A stretch of 64,000 nucleotides of DNA from Tenacibaculum sp. 190130A14a. Its GTDB lineage: Bacteria > Bacteroidota > Bacteroidia > Flavobacteriales > Flavobacteriaceae. The DNA lies in the NCBI RefSeq assembly GCF_964048965.1, contig NZ_OZ040189.1, positions 1,240,001 to 1,304,000 on the forward strand. The letters run 5' to 3'. The translations under genes were made by a program, and so were the position numbers. Each line of letters begins with the position of its first letter. Position 1 is the stretch's first letter. Below are positions 34,202 through 43,985 of the stretch, one piece after another. The notes beneath the pieces are model-generated. The model searched no databases, was not told the origin of the DNA, and saw only the letters and a program-made list of their open reading frames with translations.

Positions 34202-35527
34202 CTAATATTTCTCCTTTGCTTTTATTTTCAAATCTGTTAAATTAAGAAGAAAATCACAGCATTTTGCGTAAGCGGTACCTCTAGGAGTCCATCTGTCCAC
34301 TACATGATATTGTTTTTCTGTAACACCTTCAAGAATCCATTGAGACCCATCATGGCCCGGAAATTCATCCAATATAGTAGGTGTATCCCAGAAATTAATT
34401 GATGAAATTATTTTTTGAAATTCTGTCCACTTTTCTAAAGGTAATTCCTTTTGCACGTTAATTATTACTTTTCCAGGCTCATAACCACCTGCTCCATCAC
34501 ATACTTTCCAAGTAAGAAATATTTGACCGTTTTTATTATCTAGTCTAACTATAATTGGATTATGAAATGTTCTTAACCAAGTAAAACGAAAGGAGTTTGT
34601 TATTGAGCTATTATCAAAAAGAATGGGTTCTTCCATCGCTTTTAAATGATTGGAATACCATTTATTAACAAACTGAGAAATCTCTATTTCATTAATAACA
34701 TTTATTTGATAGTTTCTATTCCAGTTTATGGGAAAACTTCCAAAGGTTTTTAAAGGAAAAAATAATGTTGAATTTCCTTGATATTTTTTATAATAAATTA
34801 ATTTTTCCGAATAGTTTAAATAATTAGCTAATTGTATTAAAGTATATCTTAGTAAACTCTTACTAGAGTTCTCCAAATTAAAAACTAATTGCAAATAATT
34901 AAAAGATTTAGTAGCTAAGTTTTTTAGTTTGGGATTGTTAGAGTTTTTCTTGTATTCATTATTGAATATATGGTAAAAAGTTTCACCCAATAAAAGGTTT
35001 GCTTCAATGTTATTCTTATCTAGAGCTAAAGCTTTTTCTAATGGTTTTATTTTAATTGAATCGTAAGAGAGTATTCTTCCAAATTTATATTTAGCCTCTA
35101 GAATAAGAGGTTTTGGGTTTGATTTGTCATTCTCTCTTAACTTCTTAAAAAATAAGTTTAAGGAATCTTTATAGTTGTTTTTTGTCAGAGAATTAAAATT
35201 TTTGTTTTTTTCGAATGTATTTATAATAGGGTCTTCAAAAGGATATCTATATGATTCAACTAAATAATAAATGGCAGTTTCGTTATATTTATCTAAATTA
35301 AATATTTTAGTACAAACCTGTTTTATAGAATCGAGTTCTGATATTGGAGTATGGCGCAGTTCAATTTCAAGTAGCTTTATTTTTTGATCTAAATCATTGT
35401 TTGGAATTAGTAAATCAGATTTGTTTTTTTCTTCTGTTACAGACAATCTTTTTTCAGAGTTCTTGGTTTTACAAAAAGTTAGAATACTAAAGATTCCTAA
35501 CAGAAAAATTAATTTAGTAGATTTCAT
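34202..35527 (-). CDS. Hypothetical lipoprotein with TPR-like region
   Basis: A 441-residue protein starting at ATG 35527 (a TTG nine bases upstream is less likely), with signal ending LTFC. Residues about 60-260 are helical with TPR-like spacing (NKNNIEANLLLGETFYHIF). The C-terminal part has SFRFTWLRTFHNPIIVRL, LTWKVCDGAGGYEPG and a final beta-rich segment (EFPGHDGSQWILEGV). Domain not named with confidence. Gene is AT-richer than its neighbours and may be accessory. Confidence 0.65.
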   Translation of the reverse strand: MKSTKLIFLLGIFSILTFCKTKNSEKRLSVTEEKNKSDLLIPNNDLDQKIKLLEIELRHTPISELDSIKQVCTKIFNLDKYNETAIYYLVESYRYPFEDPIINTFEKNKNFNSLTKNNYKDSLNLFFKKLRENDKSNPKPLILEAKYKFGRILSYDSIKIKPLEKALALDKNNIEANLLLGETFYHIFNNEYKKNSNNPKLKNLATKSFNYLQLVFNLENSSKSLLRYTLIQLANYLNYSEKLIYYKKYQGNSTLFFPLKTFGSFPINWNRNYQINVINEIEISQFVNKWYSNHLKAMEEPILFDNSSITNSFRFTWLRTFHNPIIVRLDNKNGQIFLTWKVCDGAGGYEPGKVIINVQKELPLEKWTEFQKIISSINFWDTPTILDEFPGHDGSQWILEGVTEKQYHVVDRWTPRGTAYAKCCDFLLNLTDLKIKAKEKY

Positions 35528-35589
35528 TTTAAGCAATTTTTTGACTAAATATATTAGAAAGAATAAATGTTAAAAAGTTACTTCTTCTT

Positions 35590-35745
35590 TCAATTTTCAA
35601 TGATAATGGTTCCGATTAAGGCTACTCCAATGGTAATGCCACTTACAGCATCTATTAGTTCACCCCCTCTAATAATACCATAAATAGCAAATAGGATAGA
35701 GGCAATTCCAATTCCAACAACAAGATTTTGTGTAGTTTTACTCAT
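35590..35745 (-). CDS. Small (51-residue) two-helix membrane protein
   Basis: An ATG-initiated frame encoding MSKTTQNLVVGIGIASILF, then a polar turn (RGGELIDAVSG) and a second hydrophobic helix (ITIGVALIGTIIIEN) to a TGA stop. It begins 12 bases after the stop of the minus-strand acetyltransferase gene, so it is probably its cotranscribed partner. Hairpin-type small membrane protein of unknown role. Confidence 0.6.
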   Translation of the reverse strand: MSKTTQNLVVGIGIASILFAIYGIIRGGELIDAVSGITIGVALIGTIIIEN

Positions 35746-35757
35746 AATTAAAAAATT

Positions 35758-36282
35758 TTATTCGCTGAATTCTTTTGGATATTCAACAATACCTTGAACA
35801 CCTTTCAACCCATTTTCTATTAGTTCAATAACCATGCAATTTTCTTTAGGAACCTCAAAAGGTAGTTTAATTCCAAAGGTATGTGCTTGTTTGTAACCAA
35901 ATTTAGGATAGTAATGTGCATGCCCTAATAATACAATAGATGTGTGTCCTAATTCTTTAGCATTTTTGTGAGCTTCTAAAATTAATTTTCCTCCAATACC
36001 TTGCGCTTGAAATTTTGGTAAAACAGATACAGGAGCAAGAGCTAATGAATCGAAAACGTTCGTTTCATTTTTAATTTTCAGTTTAGTCACTAAAATATGC
36101 CCCACAACAATATTATCAATTTCAGCGACTAAAGACAATTCAGGAATAAAAGCATCTGATTTTCGCAAACGCTCTACCAGAAATTGTTCTTTTTGATCAC
36201 TAAAAGGTTCATTTTTAAAGGCTTCTTCAATTAATTTAAAGACAGCTTTAAAATCATAATGATTTTCTTGACGTATAATCAC
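35758..36282 (-). CDS. YhbS-type GNAT N-acetyltransferase
   Basis: A 174-residue acetyltransferase with SLVAEIDNIVVGHILVTKL, acetyl-CoA loop VLPKFQAQGIGGKLI and ILLGHAHYYPKFGYK-type ending (VLLGHAHYYPKFGYK), all diagnostic of the YhbS group. Substrate unknown. Upstream is the FAD oxidoreductase gene (11 bases); downstream is the 51-residue membrane protein. Confidence 0.9.
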   Translation of the reverse strand: MIIRQENHYDFKAVFKLIEEAFKNEPFSDQKEQFLVERLRKSDAFIPELSLVAEIDNIVVGHILVTKLKIKNETNVFDSLALAPVSVLPKFQAQGIGGKLILEAHKNAKELGHTSIVLLGHAHYYPKFGYKQAHTFGIKLPFEVPKENCMVIELIENGLKGVQGIVEYPKEFSE

Positions 36283-36293
36283 GTTATGAGTTT

Positions 36294-37433
36294 TTAAAAC
36301 ACCAGTTCTTTAATCTTTTCCTTGATTCGCTGTTTAATATTTGTAGGATAACTTCTTTTTCCATGAAAAACATCTGCCATGGCATCAGCAAAACGTTGTC
36401 CATATTTTTTCAATAAAATATTTCGAACAGTCTTTTGCTCATAAAACCATTTTGAAAGCCATAAGCCTGTCTCAATTTCAGGTAATAACTTTTCTTCTAG
36501 TTTTTCTATGTACAATTGAGAAGCTTTCTCAGAATCTAATTCACTTTCAATAAGAGCTTCAGCAGCTAATTTTCCGCTATAAATAGCATTGGAAATACCT
36601 TCGGCGGTAATCGGATCCGCAAAACCAGCTGCATCACCAATTAAAAAAACATTGTTTTTTACAAAACCATCTGTACGGGGAGCAACGGGGATTTGAAATC
36701 CATGCTGCGATTCACTTACAATATTGGTTAAACCAATTGTTTTTAAATATTCTTGATAATATTCTTTTAAATTTATTTTGGTTCTTCTCGCAGAAGCAAC
36801 ACCTACAGATAGATGATTTTTCTTAGGAAAGTTCCATGCGTAGCCATAAGGAATTGCATCAATATCAAAACGTACCTCTTTTGATAAGCGTTCAAAATCT
36901 TCTTCTGGTACTTCAACTTCATATTCTAATGCAGGAATCAATTTTCTAGTATCTTCTTTCCATCCAGCCATTTTAGCTGTTGGACTTAAAGCACCATCGG
37001 CAGCTATAACAAACTTCGCGGTAATCTTATCTTCTGAAGTTTCTAAAACAATTTGATCGTTTTCAAATTGTAACTTTTTAAGTTTATGGTTCTCCAAAAT
37101 AGTACATCCTAATTCTTTTGCTTTCTCAACAATGAGATTATCAAAAGAATCTCGCATGATCATTGTAATAGTAGGGTCTTCTCTATGTGTTTGAAAGTGT
37201 AGCTTTTTACCAAGATAAATGTCAACTGTATGAAACTCTTTTTCAACTACAGAATCAATATTAAAAGGTAAATCTTTTCGTCCTCTAAAAACAAATCCTC
37301 CTCCACAGGTTTTGTAACGAGGTAGGGTTTCTTTTTCTATAATTACAGTAGAAATTCCATTTTTGGCTAAATGAAATGCCGTAGAAGCTCCTGAGGGGCC
37401 ACTCCCAATAATGGCTACATCAAATGTTTGCAT
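36294..37433 (-). CDS. FAD-dependent oxidoreductase of the geranylgeranyl reductase family
   Basis: A 379-residue flavoprotein. The ATG at 37431-37433 gives MQTFDVAIIGSGPSGAS, placing the dinucleotide-binding GxGxxG at the N terminus; the frame extends 16 residues further to 37481 but that is unlikely. Other motifs are YKTCGGGF (reductase active-site region), FVIAADGALSPTAK and FLIGDAAGFADPITAEGI. Family members reduce prenyl chains of lipids and quinones. Confidence 0.9.
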   Translation of the reverse strand: MQTFDVAIIGSGPSGASTAFHLAKNGISTVIIEKETLPRYKTCGGGFVFRGRKDLPFNIDSVVEKEFHTVDIYLGKKLHFQTHREDPTITMIMRDSFDNLIVEKAKELGCTILENHKLKKLQFENDQIVLETSEDKITAKFVIAADGALSPTAKMAGWKEDTRKLIPALEYEVEVPEEDFERLSKEVRFDIDAIPYGYAWNFPKKNHLSVGVASARRTKINLKEYYQEYLKTIGLTNIVSESQHGFQIPVAPRTDGFVKNNVFLIGDAAGFADPITAEGISNAIYSGKLAAEALIESELDSEKASQLYIEKLEEKLLPEIETGLWLSKWFYEQKTVRNILLKKYGQRFADAMADVFHGKRSYPTNIKQRIKEKIKELVF

Positions 37434-37474
37434 GCTGTTGATTTTTGCGTTTAAAAATACAGTTTTTGATGTAA

Positions 37475-38470
37475 TTACCAATGCATTCTGGTAAGAATAG
37501 GGTGGTGGTCGGAAAATTTAATTTGGTTAAATGTTTTAAATTGATTGATAGTTGCCTTGGTATCAGTAAAAACAAAGTCTATACGAAGTGGATATATATA
37601 TCGAAACGATTTTCCTAATCCAAAACCAGCTTCAATAAATGTATCTTTTTTATTTTTTGATAATTTTTGATACACCCATGAGTAGGCAGTATTGTTAAAA
37701 TCGCCGCACATAACCTTTTTCCCTTTCCAAGAAGCTTCATGTTTTAAAATACGTTCTGTTTGAGCTACTTGTTTTTTGAACCCGTTTTGCAAACGCTTGA
37801 ACAATTTTTCAGAATCTTTTTCTCCAAAGTTTTCTTTTTTCGGATTAATTTTTAACGATTCAAGATGTACATTATAGATGCGAATCGTATCCTTGTTTTT
37901 AAGAATGTCAACAAAAATTGTATTGTTAGCACTGTGTTCAAAGTTCAAAGATCCGGAGTTGATTATAGGGTATTTAGAGTAGATTGCTAAACCAAATTTG
38001 TTTGATTTAGATTTTGTTTTGATGTATTTATATTTAAGTTTTATATCCAAGTCCTTAGAGTTGTAAAACTCTTGAAGAGCCACAATATCTGGAGATTGGT
38101 TATTAATAAACTGGTATATTTTTTTCTCGGTACTTTCATCCTCTTCATGTTTGTAATGATTAAACAAGCGTACATTATAGGTCATTACTTTTAAATCATT
38201 ATTGAGTACGACATCTTTTTTAGAAAATTTGAAAAATGGTGGCGCAATAAACCAACCAATCCCTAAAATTAAGGCAGATAGAATGAAGTTTTTATGAAGT
38301 TTAATCAACCAATAAATTAAAAATAAAACATTGATAATGATAAGCAAAGGAACGAATAAGCTAAAAACCGCAAAAGCAGGAATTGTTTTGGGAGAAATAT
38401 ACGGAAGGACATACGAAAGCAATAAAGCTGTCGCAAAAATTGAATTCAAAAACAATACAATTTTACGCAT
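37475..38470 (-). CDS. Endonuclease/exonuclease/phosphatase family membrane protein
   Basis: A 331-residue protein with three N-terminal helices (about residues 6-23, 33-58, 65-83) and a C-terminal EEP domain: MTYNVRLFNH, DIVALQEF, MCGDFNNTA and the final DHHPIL. The catalytic domain would face the cytoplasm or periplasm depending on topology. Related Bacteroidota proteins are annotated only as EEP family; substrate may be nucleic acid or phospholipid. Confidence 0.9.
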   Translation of the reverse strand: MRKIVLFLNSIFATALLLSYVLPYISPKTIPAFAVFSLFVPLLIIINVLFLIYWLIKLHKNFILSALILGIGWFIAPPFFKFSKKDVVLNNDLKVMTYNVRLFNHYKHEEDESTEKKIYQFINNQSPDIVALQEFYNSKDLDIKLKYKYIKTKSKSNKFGLAIYSKYPIINSGSLNFEHSANNTIFVDILKNKDTIRIYNVHLESLKINPKKENFGEKDSEKLFKRLQNGFKKQVAQTERILKHEASWKGKKVMCGDFNNTAYSWVYQKLSKNKKDTFIEAGFGLGKSFRYIYPLRIDFVFTDTKATINQFKTFNQIKFSDHHPILTRMHW

Positions 38471-38487
38471 GAATATTCTTCTCTTTT

Positions 38488-39348
38488 CTATTTGTTTCCT
38501 TGTTTAAATAAAAACTCTTTTTCGTCTTTGGTCAAAGCGTCGTAGCCTGATTTGCTAATTTTATCTAAAATAGCATCAATTTCTTGCTGATTTTGCGTTT
38601 TTGTTCCTGTTTTCTTTCGGGTTTTATTCCCCGATTTATAGACGGTTTTTAAAGGTTTTTCTTTCTTTTTAAAGAGGTTTTTGAATGGAGAAAAAATATC
38701 AAGTTCTTTATTACTTGCTTTGTTAACATATAAAAAACCAAATAGGGCTCCCCCTAAATGTGCTAAATGTCCACCTGCATTACTTGCAGGAATTTGAATG
38801 ATATCTATGGCGATCCAAATAGCAGCCAATATCCAAAGTTTTACAAAACCGATTAACGGGAATTTAATTTCATAATTGGGCATATAGGTGGCTATCCCAA
38901 TAAATATGGCAGATATTCCTGCAGAAGCTCCTAATAAAATACTATTATGAGAGTCTTTTTGGAGTGCTGGAAACGTGTTGTAGCTGATCATAAAAATAAG
39001 TCCACCTACTATTGTTCCAAGAATATAAAAGTTTAAAAGTTGTTTTGATGTAAAATACTGTTTGAATAAATGTCCAATAAAAAACAGAGCGATTAAATTG
39101 AACAGAATATGTAAAAATCTAGCATGTAAAAATCCATAAGTTATGATAGTCCATGGTTTATGAATAAAATCATTCAGGTTAGCAGGTAACGAAAACCATT
39201 CAACCAAAATATTGCTATTAAATTGGAATAGATAGCTAAATGTATTTGCTAAAAAAACCAATAAAAAAACAGCTAGGTTGGCATAGATAAGCTTTTCTAT
39301 GATACCAGCGTTTTTGAAGCGATGTTTTATGTGTTCCAAGAAGTCCAT
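38488..39348 (-). CDS. Rhomboid family intramembrane serine protease (first of two)
   Basis: A 286-residue rhomboid protease. Core helices carry HARFLHILFNLIALFFIG, the catalytic serine in LLGASAGISA and the catalytic histidine in GGHLAHLGGALFGFLY. A soluble, basic C-terminal tail follows (KKKEKPLKTVYKSGNKT). It lies 3 bases after the second rhomboid gene, so the two are cotranscribed. Substrate unknown. Confidence 0.92.
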   Translation of the reverse strand: MDFLEHIKHRFKNAGIIEKLIYANLAVFLLVFLANTFSYLFQFNSNILVEWFSLPANLNDFIHKPWTIITYGFLHARFLHILFNLIALFFIGHLFKQYFTSKQLLNFYILGTIVGGLIFMISYNTFPALQKDSHNSILLGASAGISAIFIGIATYMPNYEIKFPLIGFVKLWILAAIWIAIDIIQIPASNAGGHLAHLGGALFGFLYVNKASNKELDIFSPFKNLFKKKEKPLKTVYKSGNKTRKKTGTKTQNQQEIDAILDKISKSGYDALTKDEKEFLFKQGNK

Positions 39349-39351
39349 TCG

Positions 39352-40128
39352 TTAAAAGCGTCTAAATTGATTTTTTCTCCAATACCATGCAATTATAAAT
39401 CCAATAATGGCTCCACCAATATGTGCAAAATGAGCTATATTACCGATAGAGTATTTTGTTACTCCAAAGAATAAATCACCGAAAATCATTAAAGGAATGA
39501 AATACTTTGCAGCAATAGGGATGGGTAAAAATATTAAAGCCAGTTTGGCGTTAGGGAAGGCTAACCCAAAAGCAACTAAAACACCATAAATAGCCCCTGA
39601 AGCACCAACTGCTGGAGTACTAAATAAATTACTTATTTCTATCAGGTTGTCTCCTAGCCCTTGATATGGTACCAGATTCGTGTTTTTAGATAAGATAGTA
39701 TTACATTGATTAATAAAATCTTGGGTAGTTTGAGCAGAAATGTCAAGTATTAGTGAAATTTCAGATTCAGTTATTTTTGAAGATAACAACTGTTCATAAA
39801 TACTGTTAAATTGATAATAATTTACAAGTGTATAAATCAATCCAGCTCCAATTCCTGCAGAAAAATAAAAGAATAAAAACTTCTTTTCTCCCCACATTTG
39901 TTGTAATGGAGTTCCAAAGGCCCATAAAGCATACATGTTAAATAAAATATGAGGAAAGCTCCCATGCATAAACATATGGGTTACATACTGCCAAAAACCA
40001 AAATTCTCATTTTGCGGAAAATGTAAAGCAAATAGGTTGGTTAGGTCCATTTGAAGCAATTGAGGGGCAACAAATAGAATAACGTTAATTAGTATTAAAT
40101 GCTTAATAGCACCTGTTAATCTTGGCAT
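39352..40128 (-). CDS. Rhomboid family intramembrane serine protease (second of two)
   Basis: A 258-residue rhomboid protease with FMHGSFPHILFNMYALWAFG, catalytic serine in VGASGAIYGVL and histidine in IAHFAHIGGAIIGF. It has a longer lumenal insertion between helices (about residues 104-165) than its neighbour. Transcribed with the other rhomboid gene, downstream of mutL. Confidence 0.92.
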   Translation of the reverse strand: MPRLTGAIKHLILINVILFVAPQLLQMDLTNLFALHFPQNENFGFWQYVTHMFMHGSFPHILFNMYALWAFGTPLQQMWGEKKFLFFYFSAGIGAGLIYTLVNYYQFNSIYEQLLSSKITESEISLILDISAQTTQDFINQCNTILSKNTNLVPYQGLGDNLIEISNLFSTPAVGASGAIYGVLVAFGLAFPNAKLALIFLPIPIAAKYFIPLMIFGDLFFGVTKYSIGNIAHFAHIGGAIIGFIIAWYWRKNQFRRF

Positions 40129-40212
40129 TGTTTTTTGTTTTATGTTCTTTTTATAGCGAACTATTTACAAATTTATTTTTTTAACATTTAAAAAATTACT
40201 TTTAAATACTAT

Positions 40213-42099
40213 TTATTTGTTAAAAATAGTATCTATCTCTTGTAAAGTGAGCGTTTTAAAAATTGGTTTTCCAAATGGTGAACTATTAGGTTCTTTACAA
40301 GAAAACAAATCATTTACTAAGTTTTCTTGTTCTTTATTTGATAAGGTAGTTCCTGTTTTAATAGCCAATGATTTTGCAAAAGATTTTGCCATAATATCAA
40401 AATGACTAAAACTAGTATCAGGAACTTCTAATTTCATATCATCCAATAACTGCTCCAAAATAAAAGTAATTTGACTTTCTGTAATTGAAGTCGGAATTCC
40501 TCGAATAACCACACTCTCTTTGGTAAATTCTTCAAAAACAAATCCAGTTCCTTCCAAATCTGATTTGATACTGTAAATCATTTCAATATCATTTGAAGAA
40601 AATGAAATGCTTACAGGAAACAATAATTGTTGACTACTAGCTTCCTTTACAGTAATACTCTCTAAAAATTCTTCATATAACACACGTTGATGTGCCAATG
40701 ATTGATGTATTAGAACGACTCCAGATTTTATAGAGGATAAGATGTATTTCTTTTGGATTTGAAAAGTTTTTCCTGTTTCTGTTTCGTGAGAACTTTCAAA
40801 TAATTGTTCTTGTTGAGAACTTACAGAAGCAATTGGTTCGAACTCAGTATTTGTATATAAAGCTTCCCAATTTCCATGATCTTTTTTAAAGTTCGCAGTA
40901 TAACTATTTGAACTACCCGAAGAGTTTGAAGAGCCTGAGGTGTAGCTAGTACTATTCGTTTTAATAGGTTCTGTAGGGGTTGGGTCGTTTTTAAACGGAT
41001 TAAAAGTAGGGTCTACCGTAATTTTGGGCATAGAAGCCGAAGTAACCTTACTCAAATCGTATGGAGTGTCTAAATTAGCATCTCTATCAAAATCTAAAAC
41101 TGGAGCAATGTTATATTGTCCTAAACTGTGTTTTACAGTAGCACGTAAAATTGCATAAAGCGCTTTCTCATTATCAAATTTGATTTCTGTTTTAGTAGGA
41201 TGTATGTTAATATCAATACTGTTAGGAGGTACCTCTAAGTATAAAAAATATGATGGATGTGATCCTCCTTCTAACAGTCCTTCGAAAGCATTTACAACAG
41301 CATGATTTAAATAGGAACTTTTAATAAAACGATCGTTTACAAAAAAGAACTGTTCTCCTCTTTTTTTCTTGGCATACTCAGGTTTTGCTACAAATCCAGT
41401 AATGGTTAAAATGTCAGTTTGTTCTTCTATTGGAACCAACTTCTCATTCATTTTTGTTCCAAAAATACCTACAATACGTTTACGTAAATTACTTTTAGGT
41501 AAATTGTAAATTTCATTGTTGTTATGATGCAACAAGAAACTGATATCTGGATGTGCCAATGCCACACGCTGAAACTCATCAACTACATGACGTGTTTCAA
41601 TGGTATCTGATTTTAAAAAGTTTCTGCGTGCAGGAATATTGAAAAATAAGTTCTTAACGGCAATACTAGTTCCTTTTGCTGTAGAAACTACTTCTTGAGA
41701 AGTTATTTTACTACCTTCAATTTTAATTTGAGTTCCAAGCTCTTCGTTTTCTAACTTTGTTTTTAACTCTACATGTGCAATAGCCGCAATAGATGCTAGA
41801 GCTTCTCCTCGGAATCCTTTTGTATTTAAGTTAAAAAGATCTTGAGCATCTTTAATTTTTGAGGTAGCATGACGTTCAAAGCTTAAACGAGCATCTGTTT
41901 GACTCATTCCTTTACCGTTGTCAATTACCTGAATTAAGGTTTTTCCAGCGTCTTTAAGTAATAATTTTATAGATGTAGCTCCTGCATCAATAGCGTTTTC
42001 AATAAGTTCTTTTACAACAGAAGCAGGTCGTTGAACAACTTCTCCTGCAGCAATTTGATTCGCTACGTGATCAGGTAGTAATTGTATGATATCAGACAT
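40213..42099 (-). CDS. mutL: DNA mismatch repair protein MutL
   Basis: A 628-residue GHKL ATPase that couples MutS mismatch recognition to strand removal. ATP-binding motifs: ELIENAIDAGAT, DNGKGM and TKGFRGEALASI. The linker is rich in Ser, Thr and Asn. In the C-terminal domain the endonuclease motif of nicking MutL proteins, DQHA(x)2E(x)4E, is replaced by HQSLAHQRVLYEE (from H465), and the CPHGRP-type zinc motif by SPFGKPIF. It is therefore likely not a nickase, or an altered one. Confidence 0.96.
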   Translation of the reverse strand: MSDIIQLLPDHVANQIAAGEVVQRPASVVKELIENAIDAGATSIKLLLKDAGKTLIQVIDNGKGMSQTDARLSFERHATSKIKDAQDLFNLNTKGFRGEALASIAAIAHVELKTKLENEELGTQIKIEGSKITSQEVVSTAKGTSIAVKNLFFNIPARRNFLKSDTIETRHVVDEFQRVALAHPDISFLLHHNNNEIYNLPKSNLRKRIVGIFGTKMNEKLVPIEEQTDILTITGFVAKPEYAKKKRGEQFFFVNDRFIKSSYLNHAVVNAFEGLLEGGSHPSYFLYLEVPPNSIDINIHPTKTEIKFDNEKALYAILRATVKHSLGQYNIAPVLDFDRDANLDTPYDLSKVTSASMPKITVDPTFNPFKNDPTPTEPIKTNSTSYTSGSSNSSGSSNSYTANFKKDHGNWEALYTNTEFEPIASVSSQQEQLFESSHETETGKTFQIQKKYILSSIKSGVVLIHQSLAHQRVLYEEFLESITVKEASSQQLLFPVSISFSSNDIEMIYSIKSDLEGTGFVFEEFTKESVVIRGIPTSITESQITFILEQLLDDMKLEVPDTSFSHFDIMAKSFAKSLAIKTGTTLSNKEQENLVNDLFSCKEPNSSPFGKPIFKTLTLQEIDTIFNK

Positions 42100-42103
42100 T
42101 TAG

Positions 42104-42382
42104 TTAGTTTCTTGGTATAAAAATAGAGAGATCAAAATCAATAATATAAAGGAAAAGCAATATCAAAATAACAATAGTTATTACAATGGTTTTATTCAAT
42201 CCCCCATATTCAGAGTTTTTAAATTCCTCTATGGCAGCATTGAACTTTCCTTTAATCCCTTTGCGTTTACCAACGGTACTCCTATATTCATCAAATTTGT
42301 GTTTGAATTTGTATGGATTTTCACCTTTGTAATAGCGAGGTTGATAATCAAACTTTTTATTTTCTCTCTTAATAAATCCCAT
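42104..42382 (-). CDS. Small single-span membrane protein near mutL
   Basis: A 92-residue protein starting at ATG 42380-42382 (MGFIKRENKKFDYQPRYYK). It is highly basic at the N terminus and has one C-terminal helix (TIVITIVILILLFLYIIDF). Downstream neighbour is mutL, 4 bases away. Homologues are sometimes labelled as riboflavin synthase subunit because of the nearby ribH; nothing in the sequence supports that. Confidence 0.7.
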   Translation of the reverse strand: MGFIKRENKKFDYQPRYYKGENPYKFKHKFDEYRSTVGKRKGIKGKFNAAIEEFKNSEYGGLNKTIVITIVILILLFLYIIDFDLSIFIPRN

Positions 42383-42521
42383 AAATAGAAAAGTGTATTT
42401 TAAGTGTAAAACAATCAAAAATTACACCAAAATAAGATGAAATCCAAAGTTACTGAATAAATTAAAGGTGGTCAAAAAATGTTTATAAATAGTATGTTTA
42501 AGAGATATTTGATTGTATAAA

Positions 42522-42550
42522 AAAAGTCAAGAGTATATCTCTTGACTTTT
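42522..42550 (-). terminator. Terminator after ribH
   Basis: Arms AAGTCAAGAG and CTCTTGACTT around TATAT, flanked by A and T runs; about 30 bases after the ribH stop on the minus strand. Confidence 0.8.
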
Positions 42551-42577
42551 CTTTATATTGTTTAAGCGAGTAGCTTA

Positions 42578-43084
42578 TTAAAAACCAATTTCTGAAGTAG
42601 AAGTCCCAGTGTTTTTAATTGCAGCCATTTTAATAGCGGCTACAGCACATTCTACTCCTTTGTTTCCTAATTTTCCACCAGAACGATCTATAGATTGTTG
42701 CTTAGTGTTATCTGTTAATACACAGAAAATCACAGGGATGTCATATTTGATATTTAGGTCAACAATTCCTTGTGTAACTCCTTCACAAACAAAATCAAAA
42801 TGTTTTGTTTCTCCTTGAATTACATTTCCAATTGCAATGATGGCATCTACTTTTTGAGATTCAATCATTTTTTTACAACCATACACCAATTCAAAACTTC
42901 CAGGAACATCCCAGGAAATGATATTTTCTTTGGTAGCTCCACAATCTAAAAGTGTGTCAATTGCTCCTTTGTGAAGGTTCCCTGTAATGTCAGGATTCCA
43001 TTCAGAAACAACAATCCCAAATCGAAAAGATTTCGCATTTGGGATTGAAGCTTTATCGTAATGAGATAAATTTGTTGTTGCCAT
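42578..43084 (-). CDS. ribH: 6,7-Dimethyl-8-ribityllumazine synthase
   Basis: A 168-residue enzyme for the penultimate step of riboflavin synthesis. [13 protein letters not shown], the [11 protein letters not shown] loop, [17 protein letters not shown] (with catalytic His) and [27 protein letters not shown] are all diagnostic. Forms an icosahedral or pentameric shell in the cytosol. The TPR gene ends 5 bases upstream. Confidence 0.97.
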   Translation of the reverse strand: MATTNLSHYDKASIPNAKSFRFGIVVSEWNPDITGNLHKGAIDTLLDCGATKENIISWDVPGSFELVYGCKKMIESQKVDAIIAIGNVIQGETKHFDFVCEGVTQGIVDLNIKYDIPVIFCVLTDNTKQQSIDRSGGKLGNKGVECAVAAIKMAAIKNTGTSTSEIGF

Positions 43085-43089
43085 ATTAA

Positions 43090-43872
43090 TTATTGTGCAT
43101 ATTTAGCAGCATTAATGTATTTTTCAATATCTCTACCCTGATCAGAGTTTGAATACTTCTCTTTAATTGTAGAGAATAATTTTTCAGCTGTACTATAATT
43201 TTTTACTTCCATTGCAATTTGACCTGCTTTAAATAAAAATAATGGAGAAGTAAATTGATTGTCTTTTTTGTTAGCTGCCTTTTGGTAGTAGTCTAAAGCG
43301 TCGTCTAATTGATTGATATCAGCAAAAGCATCACCAATAGCACCCAATGCTGTTGGACCTAATAATTCATCATCAGAGTCAAACTTACTTAAGTAGTCAA
43401 TAGCTTCCTTATACTTTTTCATTTTTAAGTAAGAAATACCAGCGTAATAGTTTGCTAAGTTTCCTGCTTTTGTTCCACTAAAAGTAGAGGCAATATCAAT
43501 GAATCCGTATTTACCATCACCACCTTCTAAACCTAAATTGTATAAAGAATCTGCTTTAACACCAGCTGCAGTTGCCGCTTGATCAAAGAACGTTCTAGGG
43601 AAAGCTAATTCATTAGAAGCTTCTTTTTCAGTTGGTTCAGCAATGAATTTATTGTAACCTAAATAACCTAAAATTAAAGCTGCTATTACAACTAATCCGT
43701 AGAATAAAGGTTTGCTGTTTTTTTCAATCCATTCTTCTGATTTATTGGCAGTTTCGTCTAAGGTATTAAATACTTCAGCCGTTGTACTTTGCGTTTCATC
43801 AAATGTTTCTTCTACTTCTTGAACAACCTTTTCTTTCTTAGGTTTATAACCTCTTTTCTTGTATGTAGCCAT
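43090..43872 (-). CDS. Membrane-anchored TPR protein (YfgM-like)
   Basis: A 260-residue protein with a charged cytoplasmic N terminus, one membrane helix (about residues 55-72, [18 protein letters not shown]) and a periplasmic TPR region ([54 protein letters not shown]). This layout matches YfgM-type chaperone-like proteins. It is transcribed with ribH (5-base gap). Confidence 0.85.
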   Translation of the reverse strand: MATYKKRGYKPKKEKVVQEVEETFDETQSTTAEVFNTLDETANKSEEWIEKNSKPLFYGLVVIAALILGYLGYNKFIAEPTEKEASNELAFPRTFFDQAATAAGVKADSLYNLGLEGGDGKYGFIDIASTFSGTKAGNLANYYAGISYLKMKKYKEAIDYLSKFDSDDELLGPTALGAIGDAFADINQLDDALDYYQKAANKKDNQFTSPLFLFKAGQIAMEVKNYSTAEKLFSTIKEKYSNSDQGRDIEKYINAAKYAQ

Positions 43873-43985
43873 AATTGCTTAAAAATTAGTGGCGACAAAA
43901 ATAGTTTTTTTAATTGGATTTTAAAAACCGATTATTCGTAAAATTTCGATAATTTGCGCTTTCTTTTCTCAAACATTCGTATTAC

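Noticed and set aside
38488..40128. Tandem rhomboid pair as an unusual duplication
   Set aside because: The two proteins differ in length and loops, and paired rhomboids near mutL appear to be an ordinary Flavobacterial arrangement.
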